A DNA stretch of 64,000 nt from assembly GCF_027580225.2 (NCBI RefSeq), contig NC_073346.2, positions 8,148,001-8,212,000 of the forward strand, given 5' to 3'. A model generated the notes under the pieces. It had not been told where the DNA came from, searched no databases, and was given only the letters and a program-made list of their open reading frames with translations. Positions 1-14,100 of this stretch are shown one piece after another. The DNA comes from Misgurnus anguillicaudatus (taxonomy: Eukaryota; Chordata; Actinopteri; Cypriniformes; Cobitidae). Every line of letters begins with the position of its first letter. Positions within the stretch are counted from its first letter, which is position 1. A program made the translations under genes and the position numbers.

Positions 1-43
1 TTTTTGGCTTGTTTTAAGCACAAATTCACTTAAAGTTTACAGA

Positions 44-146
44 TTTGTAGATTTTACCTTTTGGTAAAAGTGAAAACATTTTAAATTTACCATGTGCGTT
101 TATACTAATAGACTTTTTAAATGTGAATGCATCTAACATTTTGTCT
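44..146. repeat. Two-copy dispersed segment, copy 1
   Basis: The stretch from TTTGTAGATTTTACCTTTTGG to the ATGTGCGTTTATACTAA and TGTGAATGCAT blocks reappears at about 3455-3592, with an extra 35 to 40 bases in the second copy. It is either a local duplication or two copies of an unnamed interspersed repeat. It lies in the partial intron 16. The rest of 147-862 shows nothing recognisable. Confidence 0.6.
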
Positions 147-862
147 AAAGAGCCAACAACAAGAGTATAGTCTACAAAGTAGGAATAGAAAATGAAAGTT
201 GTTTCAGTTTATATAAAATGCCACTGACTCTAATATTGATTTGAAACATTATGGTTAACAACAAGAAGGTTGCCAGTTTGAGTCCTGCAAGTAGTGACAT
301 GAACAGTACAGTATTGGCTATATACTGTAGTAAAATGGGTTAAACGGAGCTAAGGGTGTTACATTATTATTAGTAGCTGAAAGCAAATCAAATTAGACTA
401 AATATTTAAAAAATGAACAATGAAGTGACATGACTCTGTGAATGACAGGAATTCCTGTTGATGTTCTCTTGAGTGCAGATTCTTTGTGGGTCTGGATGTA
501 AGCCATCAACGCTGTGTGCTTGTGCAAGACACTGAACCAAAGGTTGCTCTACTTATTCTACCAGGTACTGTCCCTGTAATGTGTTAGCACTGTCATTAAA
601 GCCTGCTAGTCTCTCACTAGCATCAGATAGCGTTAGCCCACCTAAACCAAGACCAGAGTCTGTCGAGACCAGAACAAGGCCAAGACTTTGAGGTACTGAG
701 ACCAGGACAAGACCAATACCAATGCGTACCTTCGAGGTACCAATATGTACCTTTTGAGTGCAAAAGGTTTCGCTTCAGTAACAACTTTTGTATCTTCTTG
801 TACCTTTGTTTTGAGAGCGTGCTCAAATTAATCTGAAAGGTCCATAACTCTAAACCTATAGG

Positions 863-1098
863 GGCGGTTTCCCGGACAGGGATTAGACTAGTCCTAGACT
901 AAAATAAATGTAAGGGCTGTCCAAACTGAAAACATCTTGCAGTGACATATCTTAAAATACATCAGTGCCCTTTCTTTTGCCTCAAAATGCACACAAGTAA
1001 TGTTTTTAGTAAGGTATGTTTGTTAAAAATAGTTATATTTCCTAATTTAAATAAGGCCTAGTCTTGGTTTAAGCTAATCCCTGTCCGGAAAAACCACC
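863..1098. mobile_element. MITE-like element, family 1 copy 1
   Basis: About 236 bp with inverted ends: GGCGGTTTCCCGGACAGGGA at the left and CTAATCCCTGTCCGGAAAAA at the right. A second copy at 32649-32880 is collinear throughout, including CTTTCTTTTGCCTCAAAATG. No coding capacity. It lies in intron 16. From 1099 to 1989 there is AT-rich intron with nothing recognised. Confidence 0.75.
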
Positions 1099-2039
1099 CC
1101 ATAAAGTCATAATAAAATAATACACCAAAACAGTGCTATGTGTTCCTCAGAAACACTTCTGCTATGAATTTGCTTGGAACTATTTTAGTGCCGAAACAGT
1201 AAAAACTTTATTAATATGAATATTGCATTTGCATTCATGCTTTCATTTTTGAAAACAACTGTTTTTCTCTTGTGATATTGCTAAATTATATTACAACATA
1301 AAAAGCAAGATGCTTTTTTATTTTGTCAATGTTTGTTTTAATTTCACTGACATTTTTGACATAATAATAACAAAAAATCAAGTTACTGACTGCATTTGAA
1401 GCAGAATGTTTAACATCCAATCTCATTAATGATGTTATCAAATAAATCAGCAATTTAGTGATATCCATATAGATAAAATAAATATTAAAATCCTGAGTCC
1501 TGATGAGACATGACCAAAACCTTCAAATAATGGTTTTAAGATCGGTCTTGAATACTACAATACTGGAGTCAGATGCTGGGGGGCTTTATAATAACAAACG
1601 TTTTGAAACAACTATGTTTTTTATTATGTTGCACTGCATAAAATACAAATATTTTGAGCTATCATAAGCGTGGTTTAGATATTACAAACTTTTATTAGTT
1701 TTGACTTTTGACCTCTGCATCAAAAGCATCTTGTGATTGTATCAAGACGCTAAATTAAATTACTTTGTATATGAACATCATAATATCCAACGACCATGAT
1801 GCAGCGTGTTTATAAGTGGGTGTGTTATATAATAACACATAGTTATGTCATCGCTCGGCTCTCAAGTTAGTCTCAACAGGTCAGATGAGATCGCTCGCTT
1901 CCCCGGCCAAGCACCAACTTCAGATCTTAATGGTAAAGGGGCAACAGATGCTGCTGTATGTTCAAAAGTAAAGCAGGTTTCCTCCAGAATTACTCAGGTG
2001 TTATGTTTATGCAGACTGCCATAAGATAGTATGCTTTAC

Positions 2040-2178
2040 CTCCGGCACAGGTGGCTGAGCACTGCGATCGAATGATGGCCCAGGTGTAGTTGTGTTTGGG
2101 TTGATTCTGCTTGTCTGTATCTTCTTTGGATAGTGTGTATTCCCAATGAATGCCCGGGTTCCAGCCCTGCAGAAGCAC
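2040..2178 (-). CDS. adamts16: adamts16 exon 16: spacer end and start of second TSP1 repeat
   Basis: 139 bp, residues 841-886 plus one base. It reads [20 protein letters not shown], then [20 protein letters not shown], then SATCAGG. LQG-NPG--WEY closes the spacer, and [14 protein letters not shown] starts the second TSP1 repeat (CSATCAGG fits the O-fucosylation motif). Acceptor TGCACAG/GTGCTT and donor CCGGAG/GTAAAG. It is the last exon in the window; the downstream exons are not in 1-2039. Confidence 0.94.
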
Positions 2179-5100
2179 CTGTGCAGGAATTCAACAGAAT
2201 TTTGCCGTCAACCACATAGGAAATTATAAAATGTTCTTCAATATTTCAAGACATTAAAGGATTACTCCACTTTCATAAAAAAATCCAGATAATTTACTTA
2301 CCCCCATGCCTTCCAACATGTTTATGTCTTTCTTTGTTCAGTTAAGAAGAATTTAAATTTTTTAGGAAAACATTACAGGATTTTTCTCCATATAGTGGAC
2401 TTTAGTGGACCTCAACAGTTTACAGTTTCAATGCAGTTCAAATGGCTCTAAACGATCCCAACCGCGGCATTAGGGTGTTATCTAACGAAACGATCATCAT
2501 TTTCGCAAGAAAATTTAATTAATAAAAAATATGTACTTTTAAACCACAACTTCTTGTCGTACACTAGTCATGTGATGCGTCAGCGTGACCTTAACATTAG
2601 TTAACTACATTAGTTAACATGAACTAATAATAAATTACACTTATACAGCATTTATTAATCTTGGTTAATGTTAACTCTTTCCCCGCCAGCGTTTTTAAAA
2701 AAAGTTGCCAGCCATCGCCAGATTTTCATGATTTTCACAAGTTTAATGCTTTCCAAAAAATGTTCTTCTTTAAATATATAAACAAACAATATATCAAATG
2801 AAAGAACAGACCCTCTGCTTTAAAAAAATCCCGTTTCATCCTACCTTCATTAGTTCTCTTGTAATCACTCTCAAATATGGGTAGGTTTCTTCAAAAACAC
2901 CCAATTTTGAGCAAAACGCTGGTGGATAATAGCGGTATTGCGGAAAGACGGAAAATCTCGTCATTGGCGGGGAAGTGTTATCTCCTAATTGACGAGATAT
3001 CTCGTCAATGGCGGCGAAAGAGTTAATTTCAACAATTACTAATACTTTATTAAAATCTTGATAACGTTAGTTAATGCACATTGAACTAACATGAACAAAC
3101 AATTAAAAGCTTTATTTCTATTAACTAACATTAACAAAGATGAATAAATACTGTAACAAATGTATTGCTCATGGTTTGTTCAGGTTAGTTAATACATTAA
3201 CTAATGTTAACTAATGAACCTAATTGGAAAGTGTTACCTTTTTTTAATGGATCACCCAACGACAACCAACCACTTCATTTAACTTTTATTTTATTTTAAG
3301 TTATAAAAACTTTTAATTCACATACATTTTTATAATATACTCAATATATAGTATATATACTTTTCCCTCAGGGTTTTCCTCCTAAGAGTTTTTTTCAACC
3401 CCTTTGGAGTCAGCTGACAAGTTGCATTATTACTATAAAGTTAGTCTTGTGATTTTGAGAATTTGTAGATTCTACCTTTTGGTAAACGTGAATTCTGAAT
3501 GTAAATTTTTTTATTTGATTTACATAACATTTACATGAATTTACCATGTGCGTTTATACTAAAAGACTTACAAATGTGAATGCATTTTGTCTGTGACCTT
3601 ACTTATTACGTAATCACTTTGAAAGCTCACATGTTACATATGTGAAACGCATACTTGCGGACCATTTTAAACAATAAACTGACACAAAGACATCAATTAG
3701 TATCATTCCACATAAAACAACATCAGAACGGACCTCTTTCTCCACAATTGTATACACTGGAGCGGTAGTTTCACATACATCATGCGTGACCTTTCCGCAG
3801 GATTATGTTATACGTAAGGTCAAGCTGGCGTGTCACAGCGCTAGTGCAAACCGAGAAGTTGTGGTTAAAAAGTACTTATTTTTTGGTGAAATTATGATTG
3901 TTTCGCTAGATAAGAGACCCTTATGCATCGGTTGGGATCGTTTAGAGTCCCTTGAAGCTGCATTGAAAGTGTAAACTGTTGAGGTTCAAAAAAGGCCACT
4001 GTATGGAGAAAAAACCTGGAATGTAATTAATTTCTTTTCGACTGAACATCTTAGATGACTAAGGGTGTCACGATTTCGATTTTAAATCGAAATCGATCGA
4101 AATTAAGTCACAGCTTCGAACTTCGAATTAAAAAATGGGATCGTCGATGCTGCCACGCCCCCATTTCACGTCTGGTCGGCTTGCCAAGCGAGGAAAAAAA
4201 CTCTCAGAGATGCCTTTAAAAACATCTGTCCAGCAGAAAGCGATCATATTTTAAACACGAGGGATGTATTGCTACAACTCCTTGAAATGCATTTCATAAA
4301 CAGGATTAACAGTGATCTGACTTTGGACAGAGCGCAGCTCTCTGCATGTGCGCGATAGTGAGGGAGGCGCAAGATGCAGCGGGTTATATTTTAAACAAAA
4401 GGATAGTTTGCCTCAGCTTGCATAAAAAACTCATAAAACTGAACAAATACATAAGGATTACTACTTTAGTTTATGTTCAGACTTCGGACAGATGCGAGAG
4501 CGCGTGCAAGTGAGACAGAGAGAAGCGCAGCTGCTTATGATGCTGGATTTATTTCAGATGCTATGAGTCCAAGACACACGCATTAAGTCCATGTGGATTA
4601 AGTCCATGTTAGAGATACGTGGATGGACTATTATTTCATCCGCAACCGCATAACAAAACTCATCATCCGTCCACCATCCATCCGCAACGTTTCTGACCAG
4701 TTTTCAAAACCGCACCCGCCCGCCATCCGCTGACTGGGCGATGCAAGGCGTTGCTGATGACAGCCGCGAGACTAGAAAGCTCTAGAATATCAGCAGTGAA
4801 CTCCGATCGGCGCACAGGGACAAAAATAAATAAATAAATAGCCTAAATTAAACGCACAAATTACATAGCCTGCACTGGTGTCATCCTGATTTACCACTTT
4901 GTAAAACTTATTCCAGGCAACCCTTTTCTGACATTCTATTTCCTTTGTTTTTAATTCTCATTTTTGGAGTTTGCCACGTACCTCCTTCGCCAGCGTTGAT
5001 AAGAGCTGTGTCAAAATGTATCCTCATTTCTCCGCACTGTTAATGATAGAACGAATGGATCCTTAACAGCCGAGGATATCCCAAACAATTAAAAGCTTTA

Positions 5101-8100
5101 TTAAATAAAAGTGTGTATTTATTAGAAAACTTTTTCTTGTCACTGTTTTAGTATTATAAGTTACGTTTTGTGTTAATATTATTATGTTTATGTTGCGTAT
5201 ATTTCTAGGTTGATTATTTGATATGCTGTTGAATAGATTAATCTACATCAATGTGTCATATGTTCTAAAATAAATTAATATATTTCTGATTACATATTTA
5301 TTTTAATAAGTCAGAAATGTCTCCGCTGTTTTCTGCTGACAGGCACGGTGGGCGCTACTGGGGGCGTGTGCAGCAGGTGACACAAATTGTGGGTCCTCAG
5401 AAGGCTAGACCGTCTCATTTCAGTTCTCTTCTTGAACTTCTGTGGCTGCCAATATGAAAGGCAGAGAGGTCGCGTGCTTAGAAGGACACAGCTTATAACA
5501 CGCAGTCGACCGAATTTAATTAAAATATTATTTTTCGTCACGTCATCCGCCCGATCCATGTAATGCATGTAACTGCCAACCGCGCATAGTCCATGTGTGT
5601 GCAAGAAGGAATCCTCTCTCTACAAGCTCTCGCGTTAAGTGAAGCCCACAAACCCCTATGCGAGTTGTGCATGTTAATGTTAAAGTATTATAATAATAAT
5701 AATAAATAATGGCATATCATTTTTGTCTAAATTATATGCCATATAAAAAATATGTAAAAATCGAGAATCGGATCGAATCGTGATCTTAGAATCGAAAATG
5801 TAATCGAATCGAGGATTTGGAGAATCGTGACACCCCTATAGATGACATGGGGGTAAGTAAATGATCAGAATTTTTTATGAAAGTGGAGTAATCCTTTAAG
5901 TACAGTCGCACTGAATTTTGGAGGGAATCCAGCTGTAAGATTTCTAAACAAGGTGAAACAGCATTCAACTGTACATTTAGCTTCAGCTGTATTATAAAAT
6001 GATGTGCCTATAAAGTTGAAGAGTAAAAACACATCTCTTTACCATTGCATTCCCTTACTAAGCACTTTAACGCTCTGTTATTTGCTCAGTTACAGCTGAC
6101 TGCTGTGTGTTATGATAGTAATTTACTAGGATCTACCTTACCTCAACCACCAGAGTTTCATTAGTTGGTCCAGTAGAGGTGAGACTCTCTGGACGGTTGT
6201 AGGGTCTCTTGTAGTCAAACACAGCTCCAGCGATGGGGTGTCTGCCAGGCCAGTCCACCGTCCAGCGCCCGTTGAGATGATATTTCCTCTGGAGGTTCCT
6301 CAAGGCCAGGTATGAACTAGAGGAGTTAAGCTCCATCACACGAATGCTACGTGCTCCAGCTGGTATGGTGACCACCCGGTAATACTCTAAAGAGAGAGAT
6401 TTAGTATAGGTTTAGATGAAGAGACAGGGTTTAGATTAATCCAGGACTAGACCTTGTCTTGCCCTGTTACGTTTATTATTTGTATTATTATCATAGTTTG
6501 CACCCTCAAGGGTGTTTTTGTTATTCAATAAAAGTCTTTTGTTCAAGAGCAGTCTGCAATTGGGTTCTGTTTTTCCCTACACATGACAGATCTCAGACTA
6601 TGAGAGAAAGCTTTAGTGATTTAATGATTTTCGCTTAACTTTACAATGACAATAGCTCTGGGGGTGTGGAGGTCCATGACCTTAGCCTGTTTTTTGTAAG
6701 GTGTGAGTCTTAGAAATGTCTCTGTTATTCACATACTGTAATTCAAGTTAAGGCCTATTCAAATCAATTGCTTCTGATCCTGAATCTCAGTTTGTATGTT
6801 TCTAGTTAGTTTGAGGTTTTGTGCCAAAGTATATAGAGGTGCTGTAAGGCTAAAGTTAGAAACGTACGACTAATGTAATGTTGTTTGGTGTATTGTCCTT
6901 TATAGATCTTGCAGGTGGAGTTGTCGCCTTTGCAGACACCACACACGTCAGGCACAGCATTGGATCCCAGCACCCTGTCACAGCCGACGCTCTGAAAACA
7001 AACATCAGAAATTAATAACTGTAAACAGTAATGACAGTCCAGTCAAATCACTCACTCAGATGTTGAAAGCAAACCATTTGTATTAATGAAATGCAAGATA
7101 AACATATGCAGAAATCAAACTGCATGCATGTGTTGATGACATGAAACCTAAAATAACATTTTGCTTTCAAAACTATTGCAATTATTAAAGGGGTAGTTCA
7201 CCCAAAAATGAAAATTCTGTCATCATCTACTTACTCTCATGTTGTTACAAACCTGTATATTTTTTCTGATTTTCTAAAGGAAGATCTTTTGAGGAATGTT
7301 TATAACCAAATGGATCAGAGACCCATTCACTTCCATAGTAGGGAAAAAGAAGACTATGGAAGTCAATGGGGCCTCTGATAGATTTGGTTTTCAGTTTTGG
7401 GTGAACTATCCCTTTAATCGAGAGAAAATTGTACCTCCAAAAATTTTTGATGTACAACAAGACCATATGTTGACAAAAATTGTAATAACCTAAGGAGTCA
7501 ACCCACATACCTTTCAAGTTGTGTATCTTTTCTCTTCAATATTTTCAAATCTGCACAAACTACTTATGTCACAGACTCGCATCCAAAACATTATTACTGA
7601 CGAATCACTCAGATGATTCATCATTTCTGCTTACATAAACTAAATCCACTTAAGTGGATTTTTTCTGCTCCACTGCAATTTATCACCATTTCATACTGAA
7701 ACAATTTCTCTTTCATAATATAAAAACAGATTTGAAATGCTGTCAATTCAATTAAGCAGAATTGCAGTTGGCTCTCTTGATGCAAACATTCAGTGCCTGT
7801 CCCAGAGCGCAGTCTCTGAGGAAAGAGACTTTTATTGGGTTCTCTGAACCAAACCCCGCTTTTGCGTGAAAACACAAAGATTAAAGTAGCCGCTTAGTCG
7901 CTTTTTCTCTCAATGGGAATTTTCATGGCTGTAAAAACCGTAAAGACATCCGCTGTGATGATAACACACAAACTGTGTCAAAGTAGTCCATTACCAAAGA
8001 AAAGAGACAGCGGCATCTAAACCAGTGCTGAGAGACACTTTTATTATATGTATTACAGCTCTAAAGACAACCCTGGCAGAGGAATAAACCATCCATCTGT

Positions 8101-11100
8101 ACAGAATATTTTGTATTCATCTGCTCAAAGTCTTAATATACTAAAAATAACTATAAATAACAACCTCGTAGTTCATTTGTGTAAGCACCTTATTATGACG
8201 TAACGTTACGTGTTGTGGGATTAATGCACTCTAGCGCCAGTAGCTCATATAACCAGTTACGTTTTAAGGTTTTTGCCTTGTATGTCAGATTAGACGCATT
8301 TAATTTTATGAATTTGTAAATGTAGAAATGGTTTCATGATCATCTATGGTTTTAAAGATATTTTGGAGCATCTAACCCTAAACCCAATCACTTCTCAACC
8401 ATATAAAACACAACACGTAAGTAAAAGTACAGTCACAGGGATGTATTGCATAAATTGACAAAAAAAAAAAATATATATATATCGCATTGTAAACAATAAT
8501 GCCCGCGCCACATTTTTATGTTATTATAACCTAAAGATGCTATGTGAAAGTTTGTAACAGACTTGTAACCTGTCACTTTCTTGGTATAGAAAACACATTT
8601 TTACTGAAATTAGTCAAAATGGATTTATTGCATTTTGGAACCAAACTCTTCATATATTTCCATTCCTTTAATACACATCTTTTCATGTCGTTTTATATAG
8701 TGGTTTCTCTTTTAATTTTAAACCATTGTTGCTTGGGTTTGGTGTTAGATTGGGATTTGCTTTAGGATGTCATTTTATGTAACAAAAATTAGCTCTAACA
8801 CCAAAACAAAGTGACAATGGTAAAAAAATTAAAAGCACAAAAAAATTAAAAAGCAATACATAAAATGACACAAAAAGATTTGCTGTATTAAGTGAACGTG
8901 AAGGACTGGCATATCATATGCACGCAAAATTGAAATTTGGTGTATTTATTGCACGACTTTTCACACTGTGTGCTATTTATGAGAATTGGATGGCTTAATA
9001 CATGCTAAGAATCATAAACAGCGTCTCTGCCATGTTTTCAATTACAACAGAAATAATTTCTACCCTTTTTTATAAAAACTATGAAAAATGTGATCCACTT
9101 ACAATGACAGTCTACCTGACAAACGGATAGCACAATAAAAGTTAAAAATACAAAATTCACTAAACATAAGCGCCGATTTCTTATTCCCCCGGTGGTGCTT
9201 GGCACAATGTCACACAACGCTTAGGTTGCATAGCAACGGCAGAGGCTATGGGAGTGCCCATGTGCTTTGGATAGCAGGAGGAAAGCGGTGCCTTAGAGTT
9301 TGTGAAGAGCCCTTAATTCAACTTATTCATCAAAACGTAGATATTACAACTCATGAGATTCCCCAATCAGAGAGGCTCCCAAATTTTAAAAGCGTTTTTG
9401 ATTAAAATTACTTGAGTATATCTGCCCTATGTCGGTGAGTGCTCGGCCATTTCAGTGGGTGCTCAAGCCCCGGAGCACCCACAGGAGCGGTGCATATGGT
9501 GTTAGGAATAGCGTGAAAAGTCACAAGGATACTACGGATTTAGTTTTGAGTGATCTTGACAACTTTAAAGATTATTCAGGCATATATTTAAAAGCATAAA
9601 GTGACTTAAGCTGACTTTAGTAAAAAACAACATAGTATGTACAACATTTTAGTGTGAAAGAGAGATCATAAATAGGGTGTGTATGTCTAAAGGCTTGTAT
9701 GAATAGACTTTGTGTGAGTTTATAAGGTTTATAACATTATTTTTTAAATCTAAAGTAGAGTGCTCTCACACAGTTTGTGTTTTGGTTGTTGCTTGGACAC
9801 TTGTCCGTGAACAGCCTCATCTTTACCATATTAGTCAAGCAGATAAATTGTAAATTACAATTTCAAGGTTATTTACAGTGTTTAGTCACGGCTTAAAGCT
9901 GTGAGTGTGAAATGTCATTCTTACCTCACAGATACCGTCAATGCAGACATCAGACCTGTCCTGTGTACAGAGCGTGCCATCTCGAACTTTACTCGAGAGG
10001 GCAAAGAAAAAGTCGTAGCCTTCAGCATAGCAGTAGAGCTTACACACATCTTGATCTAAAACAACGACAACAATAATTACACATAATAATCATAGAAAAG
10101 TTTTACATTTAATAAGTATTAAAGTATTACAAGTTATAACATTTTATTCATGACCACACTATATTACCATTCAACCACCAGCCCACAAAGTAGCAGTGTA
10201 TTACTATATTCCCTTCACATTAAGCAACAATAAAGTTAATTTCGACCAACCGTCCACCCGTGTGTAGGGTTTCCATTTGTAGTGCCATCCACGGAAAGGC
10301 TTGCTGTTGAACTCGGCACACTGCACAGCTCGGAAATCTACAGCGTTGTGAGGACAATCTTCAGTATTACATGTTTTATAAGTGCGAGATGAACCTTCGC
10401 AAAACTTGCCACCATACATCGGCCTGTGACAGAGGACAAAACAGACAGATGGAAAAATATTACAACAACTGCCTAGCAAGCAATAGTCATCTTACTATCT
10501 GTGTGATGCAAATTTCTACTTCTACTCTAACCTATAACTTTCTTTGTTACTATGGTCTAAATGTACCTTGGGTTGATACAGTGTCTCTCTTTGTAGGTCA
10601 CTCCACTTTCACAGGTCCTAGAGCAGCTGGACCAGCCAGACCAGGCTGACCATTGACCATGAACTGGCTTTGGACCTTCATCGCCCTGCTTTACACACTG
10701 ACCACGACGACACCACTGCAAAAAAATACAGTCTTAGTGCTGATGCTGTACAAAGTATTGTTGTGTACATGTATGTAACAATAAAAATTCATCATTTACT
10801 CACTCTTATATTCTCACAAACCTCTGTGAAACACAAAATGTGACGTTTGAACAGGCCTGGGCGCTAGGATGGCATAACTGGGGGGCATATAAATTCTTTG
10901 GGGGGGGTCCACACTATACCTTTTTACGTTTGTCACTCTGTTTTTTTTTACAATGTAGGTCGCTGAATTGCACTACATCTTCATGTAGGCTATCTCGTTT
11001 TTTTTTGGGCACTGAGGTCATTTGCCTAAGATTAGGTAGTTGCACTCAGTGGATAAATTCAGTTATACACGTTATTAACAAAATCATTATATCAAAGTAT

Positions 11101-14100
11101 ATGACTGAATTTAGCTCTCTGTTAAGAAAACTGAGAGGGGGCACAAATTCTTTCTGGGGGGCCATGCCCCCTTTGCCCCAAGTGGCGCCGGGCCTGCTTT
11201 TGAAGAATGTCTTGGCACTCTTTATATAACATAAGTATGATGGCTGAGTCCGTCTAGCTCCAAAATGGCAAGATATTCTTTAAAAAATCTCCTTTTGTGT
11301 AAAGTCAAACAAATTTTTATCCACATGAGGGTTTAGGGGTCAACAATTTTCTTATTAGACCAGCATCATACAGTTTATGCATTCTGTCACATTTCAATTC
11401 CCATTGGACACAATTAAATCTAATACAGTAATAAAACAATTATGTGACCTTTGTTCAGAGGACATGTAGAAAGTACAGCAAGTAAATAAACCTAATTCCC
11501 AGTCCAGCACTCTTAACACACGTTCTGTAACAGCAACATGAGACGCTTCCTCGTGTGATCCAACTGATATTTCCTGAAAGCAGATATCTGGGATTCCTAC
11601 AGCAGACTGTCATTATTAAAGCTGCATACTGTCATTCTCTCTCACTTGGAATAAAGCGGATTAAACTATCGTGTCCAATATATTGCAAACCAAGCACCCC
11701 CAAGAGCCATCGCTCGAACACATGCAAAAAACATCTCAATCTGTTTCTCTAGCGCAGACCACCAGTGCTAGCCTCTCTATCAGCCAGATATGACATGTGT
11801 TGGAATAAGAAAACATGTTTGCGAGAGACGTCCTTGTCTTCCCTGATCACCCGAACCCCTACACCCCGGACCAGGCCTGTAATTACCCTGATGCCCAAAT
11901 GCACTTCACTAACAAAAGAGAGTAAAGAGACATCCCAGGAGAACTGCATGAGCTCATTAAACCCAATCTGCTGTGAAGGGTCTGATTCAGTGGAAAGGCA
12001 TCCATAGAGAAGACATAAAGGGAGAGAGAAGAAGAATGAAGAAATATTGAATCTGACAACTAAAACTAAATAACAGCTGTCTGTCTGTCATTCTATTGTT
12101 TGTCTATCGTTCAATTGTTTATGTCTGTCTGTCACTCATTCTACTTTTCCTGTTTGTTATTACATTGTGTCTGTCTGTCTGTCATTCTGTCATTCTATTG
12201 TTTCTGTCATTCTGTTGTTTCGGTCATTCTATCATCTCTGTCATTCTATTATGTCTGTATGTCACTCATTATATTGTGTCTTTCTGTCTGTAATTCTATT
12301 GTGTCTATCTGCCATTTTGTTATGTCTGTCTGTTACTCATTATATTGTGTCTGTCTGTCTGTCTGTCATTCTATCATCTCTGTCTGTCTGTCATTCTATT
12401 GTGTCTGTCTGTCTGTCTGTCTGTCAGTCATTCTATTATGCCTGTCTGTCACTTATTATATTGTGTCTGTCTGTCTGTCTGTCTGTCTGTCATTCTATTG
12501 TGTCTGTAGGTCTCTTATTCTATTGTGTCTGTCTGTCTGTCTGTCTTTCATTCTATTGTGTATGTCTGTCATTCTTATGTGTCTGTGTGTCTGTCTCTTA
12601 TTCAATTGTGTTTGTCTGTCTTTCATTCTATCATCTTTGTCTGTCTGTCATTCTATTGTATCTGTCTGTCTGTAATTCTATTGTGTCTGTCTGTCATTCT
12701 ATTATGTCTGTCTGTCACTCATTATATTGTGTCTGTCTGTCTGTCATTCTATTGTCTCTGTCTGTCATTCTATTGTGTGTGTCTGTCTGTCACTCATTAT
12801 ATTGTGTCTGTCTGTCTGTCTGTCTGTCATTCTAATGTCTCTGTCTCTCATTCTATTGTGTCTGCCTGTCTGTCATTCTATTATGTCTGTCTGTCTGTCA
12901 CTCATTATATTGTGTCTGTCTGTCTGTCATTCTATTGTGTCTGTCTGTCTTTCATTCTATTGTGTATGTCTGTCATTCTTATGTGTCTGTCTGTCTCTCA
13001 TTGTATTGTGTTTGTCTGTCTGTCATTCTATTGTCCCTGTCTGTCATTCCATTGTGTCTTTCTGTCTGTCATTCTATTGTGTCTGTCTGTCTGTCTGTCT
13101 GTATGTCTGTCTGTCATTCAATTGTTTGTCTGTTATTCTATCATCTCTGTCTGTCTGTCATTCTATTGTGTCTGTCTGTCTGTCATTCTATTGTGTCTGT
13201 CTGTCACTCACTCTATTGTGTCTGTCTGTATGTCATTCTATCATCTCTGTCTGTCTGTTATTCTATTGTGTCTATCTGTCATTCATTCTATTGTGTCTGT
13301 CTGTCTCTTATTCTATTGCGCCTGTCTGTCATTCTATTGTGTCTGTCTGTCACTCATTCTATTGTGTCTGTCTGTCTGTCATTCTATCATCTCTGTCTGT
13401 CTGTCTGTCAATCTATCATTTCTGTCTGTCTGTCATTCTATTGTTTGTCTGTCATTCTATTGTGCCTGTCTGTCATACTATTGTGTCTCTCTGACTTGCT
13501 ATTGTGTCTGTCTGTCTGTCATTCTATTGTGTCTGTCTGTCACTCATTCTATTGTGTCTGTCTGTCTTTCTGTCTGTCTCTTATTCTATCATCTCTGTCT
13601 GCCTGTCATTCTATTGCACCTGCATGTCATTCTATCATCTCTGACCGTCTGTCTGTCTGTCTGTCATTCTATTGTGTCTGTCTGTCTCTCATTCTATTGT
13701 TCGTCTTTCATTCGGTTATGTTCATCTGTCATATTGTGTCTGTCTGTCTGTCTGTCATTCTATTGTTTGTCTGTCATACTATTGTGTCTCTCTGTCTGCC
13801 ATTCTATTGTGTCTGTCTATCTGTCATTCTATTGTTTGTATGTATTTCTATTGTGCCTGTCTCTCATACTACTGTGTCTTTCTGTCATTTTATTGTGTTT
13901 GTCTGTCATTCTATTATCTCTGTCTGTCTGTCATTCCGTTGTTTGTCTGTCACTCCATTTTGTCTTTCTGTCTGTCATTCTATTGTGTCTGTCTGTCTGT
14001 CTGTCTGTCTCTTATTATATCATCTCTGTCTGCCTGTCATTCTATTGCACATGTCTGTCATTCTATCATCTCTCTCTGTCTGTCTGTCTGTCTGTCTGTC

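Larger units (their letters stand above)
2258..5895. mobile_element. TTAA-flanked foldback element with nested insertions (intron 15)
   Basis: The left arm begins AGGATTACTCCACTTTCAT after TTAA (2254-2257), and the right arm ends ATGAAAGTGGAGTAATCCT before TTAA (5896-5899). Arms 2258-2595 and about 3823-4059 plus 5847-5895 are reverse complements with moderate divergence. The loop holds other repeats, and the right arm is split by a hAT element at 4060-5838. TTAA duplication is typical of piggyBac- and Kolobok-type transposition; no transposase is present. Confidence 0.75.

Noticed and set aside
1..2039. Further adamts16 exons (exon 17 onward)
   Set aside because: No frame here encodes the expected continuation of the second TSP1 repeat with its cysteines, so those exons must lie outside the window.
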